Shown here in pieces: positions 1 to 6,421 of a stretch of 7,984 nucleotides of DNA. Location: NCBI GenBank assembly GCA_025358195.1, contig JANYKP010000358.1, forward strand, positions 1 to 7,984, written 5' to 3'. Below the pieces are notes generated by a model that made no database searches, had not been told where the DNA came from, and worked only from the letters and a program-made list of their open reading frames with translations. A program made the translations under genes and the position numbers. The DNA is from Cyclobacteriaceae bacterium (lineage in GTDB: Bacteria; Bacteroidota; Bacteroidia; Cytophagales; Cyclobacteriaceae). The first letter of the stretch is position 1, and every line of letters begins with the position of its first letter.

Positions 1-2117
1 TGATTTCCAAGGTGGAGTGCCAGCAATGGATACGGAAGCGTATTAAAAACATATTCGCCGGTGGCCGTTACTTTCCCATATCCCAAAGGACCCAGTTTAA
101 TCCTTTTCGTGATGTTTAAACGGACCTTGTCATAGTCAAAGTCACTTCCAAAAACACCCCGCATGCCGCGGGTGTACCGAAATGTGATGATTGGCCATTT
201 AATCGCACCCATACTTACACGCTCATTTCCATTTTGAATGAAGAATTCATCCCGTGCAAAGCGTGTCTCAATGGATACCTCGGATGTGTTGAAAGAATTC
301 AGTATGAATGAATTGGTATCGTTGGGATGTTCGTAATATCCAAAATCATAGGTCGGGTCGAAGGTCCAGTGCCGAAAGGAAACACGCTGGGTAAAGCCTT
401 TGAATAACTCCCGCGAAAAACTCAGCCGAGATTCATCAAAGTAATACCCTCGCCTGTAAATACCCCAGCGTGAAGCGGCAAGAAAAAGAGGATTATCTGC
501 CAGGTTTTCATCATCAATTCCAATACGAGCAATGTCACTCCGTACCCGAAAGGTCAGCGTTGTCCAATGCCGTCGTGATAAAATATTTTGAACAAAAGCA
601 GAATACTTGATCCGGTTATCCATAAAACCATATCCCAATTGGCTCCCCAGCATCCATCGCCTGCTGAATTTCGCATTGGTTTTAAATCCACCTTGAACCC
701 GAACTCCTTCAACATTATTATAAGCCATCAAGGCAATGTATGGGCCCAATTCTATCTTGCCCACGTCGTAGTAGCCATCGATGATTATTTTAAAAATATC
801 GGTATAGGTTTTAATGACCGGAATATTTTTCAATGTGTCAATCATGCGGTACACATTCTTTTCCGTTTCGCTGAGCGGCTCATGGCGCAACGTGTCCCAA
901 TATTTGTCTTCGCCAAACATGTTGGCATCTTCCGCCACCTGAATAGGTTGACCATAGAAAGAGGGTTCCAATGGCCTGTTGGTTACAAAATTTTTATTGC
1001 TCGTATAGAATTTTGCCAGCATCCCAAGAGAGTTCTTCGTTACTTCACCAATATCAACCAGCAGCCGGTTTTTGATAGGAAGCCATGGACCCAATTCGGT
1101 CGCTGCGAGTTCCTGTTGTATTTTGATTTTTTCAACAAAATTTAAGTTAGCGTCCTTGCTGACCGTAGCATCAATCTGTCGTATAGCAAATTCCTTTTTG
1201 GTGATCCACAGGGTGCCGGTAAAGGCAAGGTCTTGCGAACTCTTTGGAAAGAAATCCAGCCGGTAACAATAGTCATTGCCGATGAAGAGGCTGTCGGTAA
1301 GATCGTAATCATAATAAATACGCCATCCATCGGCAATGGGAGACACAAAATCCTTGGATAGAATAGTCAACCAGTTTTGATAGAAATTATATTCCTGAAA
1401 AGAGGACCCTATCAGCTGGGTGACGATGCCGCCATCCTCGACACCCACGCCGCTTATTTTTGTTTTTAGAATATGCTCCTTTTTAAGAGTAGGGTTATCC
1501 CGGTAATACAATTTCGACACGCTTTCAGTTATGAACAATGGCAGAATAGGCTTTCCGTCTTCTCCGGCAATACGCTCCACACTGTCCAATACCTGGGAGA
1601 TCTTCTTCATGATCTTGTTCTGACGCATCTTATCCGAAATATTATCAACATCCACTTCTATTTTGGTGTAGGTGTCATATTCGTAGGCGGTTAATTTTCG
1701 CTTGTCATTTTTGGATTTGTTTTTAACCACGCCGCGCAAAATTTCCCACGCTGGATTTTCTCCTGCCTTGACCGTCACGGCCTCCAGGTTGGTAGTCTCT
1801 TCGATCAGTTGAAAGTTGATGGTTTGCCGGATTCCTTTTTTGACAGATCGGGATTTTGGCTTGTAACCGATATACGAAGCTTGCAGCGAATCGGCAGGGG
1901 CCATTGTCTTCAGCAGGAAGTTCCCATCAAAATCTGTGGTTGTCCCTATGGAAGTTCCTTTGAAAATCACATTGACAAAAGGGATGGCATCGCCGGAATT
2001 GGCATCAATGACCTTGCCCAGCACGATCGTCTCCTGCGCTCGCAGGAGAATTGAGTTGAAGACAAAAAATAGAAAGAAGAAAAATAGGGAAGAAAAATTC
2101 CTGAAGGCGGTTCTCAC
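1..2117 (-). CDS. CarboxypepD_reg-like/DUF5686 family envelope protein, 3' end outside window
   Basis: The minus frame stays open from about 2159 to the left edge, and I translated it throughout. The chosen GTG start at 2117-2115 gives about 705 visible residues. There is no in-frame ATG between the upstream stop near 2270 and codon 72. This start yields a clean signal peptide: MRTAFRNFSS, a Phe/Leu-rich core, then a cut after LLRAQ (residue 28). Residues 29-105 form a carboxypeptidase-regulatory-like beta-sandwich (GKVIDANSGDAIPFVNV, then TTTDFDGNF and SYIGYK). The rest matches DUF5686: ISGVGVEDGG near 221, then QEYNFYQNWL, DGWRIYYDYDL and GTLWITKKEFAIRQIDA. The C-terminal half has alternating aromatic/polar strands consistent with an outer-membrane barrel (inference). 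Members are usually somewhat over 800 residues, so roughly 100-150 should lie outside. The biochemical function of the family is unknown. It is third in the trmH-sanA block. An alternative GTG at 2132 would lengthen the signal peptide by five residues. Confidence 0.88.
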   Translation of the reverse strand, partial: MRTAFRNFSSLFFFFLFFVFNSILLRAQETIVLGKVIDANSGDAIPFVNVIFKGTSIGTTTDFDGNFLLKTMAPADSLQASYIGYKPKSRSVKKGIRQTINFQLIEETTNLEAVTVKAGENPAWEILRGVVKNKSKNDKRKLTAYEYDTYTKIEVDVDNISDKMRQNKIMKKISQVLDSVERIAGEDGKPILPLFITESVSKLYYRDNPTLKKEHILKTKISGVGVEDGGIVTQLIGSSFQEYNFYQNWLTILSKDFVSPIADGWRIYYDYDLTDSLFIGNDYCYRLDFFPKSSQDLAFTGTLWITKKEFAIRQIDATVSKDANLNFVEKIKIQQELAATELGPWLPIKNRLLVDIGEVTKNSLGMLAKFYTSNKNFVTNRPLEPSFYGQPIQVAEDANMFGEDKYWDTLRHEPLSETEKNVYRMIDTLKNIPVIKTYTDIFKIIIDGYYDVGKIELGPYIALMAYNNVEGVRVQGGFKTNAKFSRRWMLGSQLGYGFMDNRIKYSAFVQNILSRRHWTTLTFRVRSDIARIGIDDENLADNPLFLAASRWGIYRRGYYFDESRLSFSRELFKGFTQRVSFRHWTFDPTYDFGYYEHPNDTNSFILNSFNTSEVSIETRFARDEFFIQNGNERVSMGAIKWPIITFRYTRGMRGVFGSDFDYDKVRLNITKRIKLGPLGYGKVTATGEYVFNTLPYPLLALHLGN

Positions 2118-2131
2118 AAATAGTAAAAGCA

Positions 2132-2139
2132 CAAAATTA
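2132..2139 (-). promoter_or_regulatory. Possible Bacteroidota -7 box (TAATTTTG) before the DUF5686 gene
   Basis: TAATTTTG on the minus strand fits the TAnnTTTG -7 consensus of Bacteroidota. It ends 14 nt before the proposed GTG start, which would give a very short leader. I see no TTG -33 element at the expected spacing. The same box lies at the same distance from the upstream sanA-like start, which is the main reason to list it. AT-rich chance matches are common. Confidence 0.35.
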
Positions 2140-2161
2140 ACAATTGTATGAAATAAAGGAT

Positions 2162-2815
2162 TCAGATAACAATCGGCTCTTTCTCTCCCAAATGCCTCGG
2201 AGCGGTTTTCAAAACATATAAGTCGAGGATCGCTTTTGCGCGGGCGAAATACTCCCGGATGTATCCTTTAGCAGAAGGTTCTTGTTGCCTTTCTCTTACG
2301 ATGAGTGCAACCGCCTTAATATCAAAATAATGGCTGATGAAAATTGCCCGGTAGGAATGAAAAGGTTGGGTGATGATGGTGATGTGATCCTGACCAAAAA
2401 TCTCTTTGCTGCGGATCACAGAATCCAAGGTTCGTAGCCCTGCGTAATCCAACGTGATAACGGAATCGGGCACACCCAGTTTGATGAGGGCTCGCTTCAT
2501 TTCCATCGGTTCATTGTAGAATTTTGTTCGGTTATCGCCACTCACAATGATGTGGCCGATTTTTCCCAGTCGGAACAAATCAGCAGCAGTGCGCATACGA
2601 TTTTCAAAAAAAGTATTTGGTAAGCCATTTGCCAATCGGCTGCTCGTACCAAGCACAAGACCAACCGGATTATTCGGCAGCTGGTCGTAGTTCGAAAAAA
2701 TACTTTGTTCGGTACTCTGCACGACCCACAAATTTCCCAACAATAAAAGCACTGAAAAAAAAATCAGTGTGTACATCCCCGCCCGCCATAGCTTACCCCA
2801 AAATGTCATTAACAT
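2162..2815 (-). CDS. SanA/YdcF-family (DUF218) membrane-anchored protein
   Basis: 217 residues. The N-terminus has one membrane segment at about residues 12-32 (MYTLIFFSVLLLLGNLWVV), preceded by positive charges, so the DUF218 domain probably faces the periplasm. Family motifs are visible: VGLVLGTS (51-58), HIIVSGDN (88-95), the NEPMEMKRAL stretch (101-110), LDYAGLRTLDSV (122-133) and the ITQPFHSYRA core (148-157). Length and layout resemble E. coli SanA (about 239 residues), which affects envelope permeability to vancomycin at high temperature; its biochemistry is unresolved. The start is ATG at 2815, with a second ATG two codons later at 2809 equally possible. It lies 19 nt after the trmH stop and 44 nt before the DUF5686 start, so co-transcription is likely, perhaps with an internal promoter. 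Confidence 0.88.
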   Translation of the reverse strand: MLMTFWGKLWRAGMYTLIFFSVLLLLGNLWVVQSTEQSIFSNYDQLPNNPVGLVLGTSSRLANGLPNTFFENRMRTAADLFRLGKIGHIIVSGDNRTKFYNEPMEMKRALIKLGVPDSVITLDYAGLRTLDSVIRSKEIFGQDHITIITQPFHSYRAIFISHYFDIKAVALIVRERQQEPSAKGYIREYFARAKAILDLYVLKTAPRHLGEKEPIVI

Positions 2816-2829
2816 CGATTAAAGCACGG

Positions 2830-2837
2830 CAAAATTA
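2830..2837 (-). promoter_or_regulatory. Possible -7 box (TAATTTTG) before the sanA-like gene, overlapping the trmH stop
   Basis: TAATTTTG on the minus strand includes the TAA stop of the methyltransferase gene and ends 14 nt before the ATG of the sanA-like gene. It is flanked on the 5' side by CAATTG, as is the box at 2132-2139, and both are followed by a TGCTTT string. No convincing -33 TTG is seen, so promoter activity is an inference. Confidence 0.35.
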
Positions 2838-3521
2838 CTCAATTGACCGCAGAAATTCACGCTCTACCAATTCTGAACGTCTCACTACTTTTTTGTACCA
2901 TTGCAAGCGTAGTAAATCCTTTTCTTCCTCCTTCAGGGTCCATGGAAATTCTGATTCTCGAAGCCGCGACAAAATAGAGTTAAGGCAAATGGCCGCACTC
3001 ACGGAGATGTTCAGACTCTCGGTAAAACCTACCATGGGAATTCTTACTTTCAAATCAGCGTTTTCAATTGCGTACTGTGAAGAACCATGGTGTTCATTGC
3101 CCATTACAATAGCCAAGGGGATTTCCAATGGCACTTCTTCAATCGGTATTCCGTCCGGTGATGGGTCGGCAACGGCGATTTGATAGCCCTGTTGCCTCAA
3201 GTAATTGAAACATCCTTCAGCATTATTCGAATTTTTTTCCCGGTAACGAATAATGTTCAGCCATTTATCGGAACCCTTCAGCACCTGTTTGTTGGTGGAC
3301 CAGGTGCTGGATACTTCAATGATGTGAATCTCTTGTACACCCAGACACTCGCATGTCCTGATGACGGCACTCGCATTCTGTGATTGGTAAATGTCTTCCA
3401 ACACAACGGTGACATAACGCGTTCGTTGATCCAGCACGTGCTCAATAAATTCTTTCTTATGGTCGGAAACAAACTGCCTGAAGTACTGCGTGAGCAAATG
3501 GGTTTGTTCCGAAGGATCCAC
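2835..3521 (-). CDS. trmH: TrmH/SpoU-family tRNA (guanosine-2'-O)-methyltransferase
   Basis: This SPOUT-fold enzyme should transfer a methyl group from S-adenosylmethionine to a ribose 2'-OH, most likely tRNA Gm18. All three SpoU motifs are present. Motif 1 is LEDIYQSQNASAVIRTCE, with Asn and Arg matching the E. coli TrmH NVSAIIRT region. Motif 2 is LAIVMGNEHHG. Motif 3 is RIPMVGFTESLNISVSAA, where the SLN triad holds the knot. A charged C-terminal helix (EEEKDLLRLQWYKK) resembles TrmH relatives. I chose the GTG start at 3521-3519, giving 228 residues, close to the about 229 of E. coli TrmH. The frame is open to a TTG at 3575, which would add 18 poorly conserved-looking residues (MFTYFSLLLRNSKNYNLP). 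No ATG is available in frame. It is first in a minus-strand run with the sanA-like gene. Substrate assignment is by similarity; a different SpoU target cannot be excluded. Confidence 0.9.
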   Translation of the reverse strand: MDPSEQTHLLTQYFRQFVSDHKKEFIEHVLDQRTRYVTVVLEDIYQSQNASAVIRTCECLGVQEIHIIEVSSTWSTNKQVLKGSDKWLNIIRYREKNSNNAEGCFNYLRQQGYQIAVADPSPDGIPIEEVPLEIPLAIVMGNEHHGSSQYAIENADLKVRIPMVGFTESLNISVSAAICLNSILSRLRESEFPWTLKEEEKDLLRLQWYKKVVRRSELVEREFLRSIE

Positions 3522-3575
3522 GGGTAAATTGTAGTTCTTACTGTTTCTTAGGAGAAGGCTAAAGTAAGTAAACAA

Positions 3576-3792
3576 TAATTGAAAAAAGATGGCTGCACCC
3601 TTTGTCCCTTCAGGCCCACGCTAACTGATACGGGCGACCTTTCTTATTATATTTGCTAATAAATCAATGTTTAAGAACCTGTTGATCCAGGAAAGAATCC
3701 GATATTCAATTTGAAAAAATCCTGCGAAAACCCTAGAAAAGTGCTAAATTGCATCGCATATTTAATATCTTAAGCCAATCCTAAAGCCGAAT
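3576..3792. other. Divergent intergenic region between trmH and the lipoprotein gene
   Basis: The region has no convincing ORF or RNA gene. It should hold the promoters of both divergent genes. On the plus strand TATCTTAA (3766-3773) is a weak match to a -7 box, 19 nt before the lipoprotein ATG, but no properly spaced -33 TTG is seen. On the minus strand ACTTACTTTAG near 3560 is an even weaker candidate. No strong hairpin is visible. Confidence 0.4.
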
Positions 3793-4716
3793 ATGAAAAA
3801 CGGGCGTGTTTTGATCAAATCGACCTTCCCTATATTGCTTTTGGCAGCAGCGTCCCTGCTCCTCTCACATTGCAGCAAATCAACTGACCCATTTTCCATT
3901 GAGGATAAACAAACCTCAAATAATGAATCGACACAAGAATCAACTACCAATGAACTGGACGACATTGGGACTTCCATCCTCAATAGCAGCCCTATCTCCG
4001 GTTCACCAGGCCGAGTCACCGGTGCTCTGGACGACCGGTACAGTTGCGATGGCACAACCATAGTTTTTTCGAACGTAAGCGCTGACAATTCCTCGGGTAC
4101 TGTAACCCTTACCTTTCCGCCTGACGGATGTGCCGACAAAAAAGGAAACGTGAGAAAAGGATCCATCGTAATAGCTTGGTCAGGCGGCCGCTGGTTCAAA
4201 GTAGGATCTGTACACAGCGTAACACTAATCGATTATAGCATTAATGATGTAGCCATATCAGGTTCACAGACAGAAAAGTGTATAGCCTTCAAAGCACTTC
4301 CGCTCAGCGTGACCTGGACGATCAAAAGCAGCCACAAGGCCACCTGGCCTGACGGATCCAGCGCTACAAGGAATGTAAACAAGACTAGAAAGTGGGACCA
4401 CACTGCCACCGAGGATACATACACTGTCACCAATGGAACTTCTAGCAATTATTCAGCAGAGGGAACCAATCGGCACGGCAGAACCTTCAAGGTCTACATC
4501 ACCTCCCCGCTCGTTTATCTGGGTTCCTGTGCAAAAGCAAATAAGGTATTCATCCCTGTCAAAGGAGAAAAGGTGATCACGGTGATAGGCAGCACGGGCA
4601 CTACAAAGTCTCTGACAATTGATTTCGGAAATGGCTCTTGCGATAATACTTACACGGTTACTTCCGGCACCACGGTAAGGATACTCACCGCCAAAAACGA
4701 CAGCAGCGGAGACTGA
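3793..4716 (+). CDS. Predicted lipoprotein of unknown function
   Basis: 307 residues with a lipoprotein signal: MKNGRVLIKS, a hydrophobic stretch, then LLLSHC with the lipidated Cys at 27. Residues 28-65 are Ser/Thr/Asn/Gln/Glu-rich and probably an unstructured linker. The body (about 80-300) looks all-beta, with phrases such as GTVTLTFPPDGC, RKGSIVIAWSGGRWFKVGS, ATWPDGSSATRN and TIDFGNGSCDNTYTVTSG. Besides the lipid Cys there are five: C85, C113, C163, C246 and C283. From memory, similar proteins with GTVTLTFP.DGC and TWPDGT.ATR phrases occur widely in Bacteroidota as hypothetical lipoproteins, with no established function. No enzymatic motif is apparent. The likely location is anchored in the inner or outer membrane facing the periplasm, or at the surface. 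It is a single gene, divergent from trmH and followed by an AT-rich 115 nt gap before the peptidase gene. Confidence 0.82.
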   Translation: MKNGRVLIKSTFPILLLAAASLLLSHCSKSTDPFSIEDKQTSNNESTQESTTNELDDIGTSILNSSPISGSPGRVTGALDDRYSCDGTTIVFSNVSADNSSGTVTLTFPPDGCADKKGNVRKGSIVIAWSGGRWFKVGSVHSVTLIDYSINDVAISGSQTEKCIAFKALPLSVTWTIKSSHKATWPDGSSATRNVNKTRKWDHTATEDTYTVTNGTSSNYSAEGTNRHGRTFKVYITSPLVYLGSCAKANKVFIPVKGEKVITVIGSTGTTKSLTIDFGNGSCDNTYTVTSGTTVRILTAKNDSSGD

Positions 4717-4805
4717 TCCTATTACTTTCGATTGTTATTTTTTTTTCACGTCAGCCGATTTTTTGATTTTGATGATGGTGTTAATAACGGTCAAGTTGGT
4801 TTTTT

Positions 4806-4813
4806 TATCTTTA
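4806..4813 (+). promoter_or_regulatory. Possible -7 box (TATCTTTA) before the M15 peptidase gene
   Basis: TATCTTTA differs from TAnnTTTG only at the last base and lies 18 nt before the ATG at 4832. The 115 nt gap separating the gene from the lipoprotein supports its own promoter. No TTG at the standard spacing is evident, so the call is weak. Confidence 0.35.
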
Positions 4814-4831
4814 CACCGGATTTTTTAGACT

Positions 4832-5623
4832 ATGGTAAGAATTTTCTTTGTATCAATCGTTTGTTTGTCATTTTTTGCAGCAAACGCTCAAACTTCGATA
4901 GCCCCTTTTGAACTCCAGGATGCTGAAATCAGGATGGACTTTATCCACCATTTTTCTCAGCCTACTCCCGTTCGTCATTGGGAGATTAGCGACACCGTGG
5001 ATGCCTGGAAGCGATGGGAACTTGTAGAAAATTATTCTTTCGGTAAGGATCGTGGGAGTATTCCCATGATTGCTGACTTACAATCCTTGCACCCTTATTT
5101 CCGCGACAAGGTAATTGAGCTCATTCGCATTTGCCGTTCCAAAGGAATTGAGCTGGCGATTGTGGAAACGTACCGGACAGCCACAAAACAAAATGAATAT
5201 AGATCTATGGGTCGTCGGTATACACGAGTGCGCGCTGGATTTTCCAATCATCAATATGGATTGGCAGTTGATATCGTACCTGTAATTAAATCTGTTCCCC
5301 AATGGCATAACATACGATTATGGAAAAAGTTGGGCCCGATCGGTGAGCGTCTGGGTCTTCGCTGGGGTGGCCGATGGGGTCGGTTTTTTGACCCCGGTCA
5401 TTTTGAATGGACTGCCGGTGTTGGAACCTATCATTTGGTGCAAGGTAAGTTTCCCATTATTCCCAAGGCTGCACTTTATCCTTGCCTCGCAGAAGACTTG
5501 AAAGAGCTTCAGCGTCACTGGAGGGCTTGGGAAATGGAGCAGGCTGCCGTTGCCCGTAAAGAATTTACACGTACTACCGTCAAGCACCCGGCGACCAAGC
5601 TTGCCAATGGAGGAAATGAATAA
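4832..5623 (+). CDS. Exported M15-family (VanY/CwlK-like) zinc peptidase
   Basis: 263 residues. A signal peptide (MVRIFFVSIVCLSFFAANAQ) predicts cleavage after residue 20 and a periplasmic location. The catalytic domain covers about 75-195. ETYRT at 112-116 supplies the conserved Arg. SNHQYGLAVDI at 138-148 carries the zinc ligands H140 and D147. WGGRWGRFFDPGHFEW at 178-193 holds the third ligand, H190, and the acidic residue D187 three positions before it. The RWGG and HFEW pattern is closest to the L-Ala-D-Glu endopeptidase/D,D-carboxypeptidase branch (CwlK, phage Ply). It therefore probably cuts peptidoglycan stem peptides; the exact bond cannot be told from sequence. The last 60 or so residues are helical and rich in basic and Ala residues (RHWRAWEMEQAAVARKEF), with no recognised domain. 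The gene converges on the kds block. M15 genes also occur in phages as endolysins, but the signal peptide and surroundings argue for a cellular enzyme. Confidence 0.88.
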   Translation: MVRIFFVSIVCLSFFAANAQTSIAPFELQDAEIRMDFIHHFSQPTPVRHWEISDTVDAWKRWELVENYSFGKDRGSIPMIADLQSLHPYFRDKVIELIRICRSKGIELAIVETYRTATKQNEYRSMGRRYTRVRAGFSNHQYGLAVDIVPVIKSVPQWHNIRLWKKLGPIGERLGLRWGGRWGRFFDPGHFEWTAGVGTYHLVQGKFPIIPKAALYPCLAEDLKELQRHWRAWEMEQAAVARKEFTRTTVKHPATKLANGGNE

Positions 5624-5641
5624 GCATACCGCTTACTTTTC
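5621..5641 (+). terminator. Weak hairpin overlapping the peptidase stop codon
   Basis: TAAGC-ATACC-GCTTA forms a 5 bp stem with a 5 nt loop, followed by CTTTTCC. The stem includes the TAA stop of the peptidase gene. It is short and the tail is interrupted by C, so it may not terminate efficiently. It lies in the 114 nt gap between two convergent genes, where a terminator is expected. Confidence 0.25.
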
Positions 5642-5737
5642 CTTCTGATTTCATCTTTGGCACCCGACCCAGTGCAGAAATCTATTCGGAACTTGCGCTC
5701 AATAAGACGCATCTCTTGAGAAAACAGAAGTTTAATT

Positions 5738-6421
5738 TTAGTTGAGTCCCTCCACGTGATTCGTCTCGACTTTCTTACGTGCTGCCAAATACGATTGGTA
5801 ATTCTCCGAGAATATCATACGATTCTTCACTACCTCTTCAAACTGCCCTACCAACCCCATCACCAATTCAGCACCTTCACGCAAACCATGATGACCTCCA
5901 TCGTTTGCCGTGATGTAATCGGTTAATTCGGAATTCTTCACGAATTGTTTAAGCATAGGATTGCTGCCCCTCCCTATCTGGATTCGGGCCCCGCATTGAC
6001 GGGCAACTTCGAGGTCAAGTACATCATCAAAAAAGAAAAGCACCTCATCCGTTTTGAGGCCATAGGTTGTGGTGAAGGCCCCGAGCGCCTCTGCTTTGTT
6101 TTTCATTCGTGAATACACTGCGTGAAAACTTTCACGTTGTGCCAGTTGAAGGGCTGCAGGGTTGTTTTCCCCCGTAATGATGGCAGTCACTGGTAGCGCT
6201 CCATTCATCCTCCAGAGCGCAAACCGCAGCAAGTTTGTGCCCATCGCATCGATTTCAGAAAAAATACTGCCCGCATTACCTTGTTTGAAGCCATCATTGA
6301 ACACACCATCCCAATCAAAAAGGACGGCTTTTATTTTTTTGAGTTTGTCAATAAAAACAGAAGGAGGAGAAACAAACTCCCCTCCTCCCTTTTCAAATAA
6401 CGTTACGACCGTATTGCTCAT
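5738..6421 (-). CDS. kdsC: KdsC-like HAD phosphatase (probable Kdo-8-phosphate phosphatase), divergent
   Basis: Predicted to remove phosphate from 3-deoxy-D-manno-octulosonate 8-phosphate, giving free Kdo, the step after KdsA. HAD motif I is AVLFDWDGVFNDG, with nucleophile D36 and acid/base D38. Motif II is AIITGEN (T83), motif III Lys is in SRMKNKAEAL (about 107-109), and motif IV is FFFDDVLDLEV (D132, D133). The tail GGHHGLREGAEL (175-186) matches the GGxGAVRE segment that closes the active site in KdsC tetramers. Differences from typical KdsC (about 188 residues): 227 residues here, a 28-residue N-terminal extension, an extra C-terminal stretch after 190, ITGEN instead of ITGR, and FDD instead of GDD. 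The ATG overlaps the stop of the upstream aldolase-CBS gene by ATGA, implying translational coupling. The substrate could be a related 2-keto-3-deoxy sugar phosphate, but the kdsA neighbour favours Kdo-8-P. Confidence 0.8.
   Translation of the reverse strand: MSNTVVTLFEKGGGEFVSPPSVFIDKLKKIKAVLFDWDGVFNDGFKQGNAGSIFSEIDAMGTNLLRFALWRMNGALPVTAIITGENNPAALQLAQRESFHAVYSRMKNKAEALGAFTTTYGLKTDEVLFFFDDVLDLEVARQCGARIQIGRGSNPMLKQFVKNSELTDYITANDGGHHGLREGAELVMGLVGQFEEVVKNRMIFSENYQSYLAARKKVETNHVEGLN

Noticed and set aside
588..1145. 185-codon plus-strand ORF
   Set aside because: Lies wholly antisense to the DUF5686 gene, whose minus frame is open and matches the family; the plus translation has no recognisable domain or signal.
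2617..3183. 188-codon plus-strand ORF
   Set aside because: Antisense across both the sanA-like and trmH genes, spanning their junction; low-complexity translation rich in Ser/Arg and no family resemblance.
4182..4194. GCGGCCGC-like palindrome in the lipoprotein gene as a regulatory site
   Set aside because: A single palindrome inside a coding region with no partner copy; explained by the codons for Gly-Gly-Arg.
3762..4199. 145-codon minus-strand ORF
   Set aside because: Shadow of the lipoprotein gene, which has a proper lipobox and domain-like body in the plus frame.
4717..4810. T-run terminator after the lipoprotein gene
   Set aside because: There are runs of T at 4738-4746 and 4801-4806, but no GC-rich hairpin immediately before them.
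4832..5623. Phage endolysin reading of the M15 peptidase
   Set aside because: It has a cleavable signal peptide and there are no holin, spanin or structural phage genes nearby.
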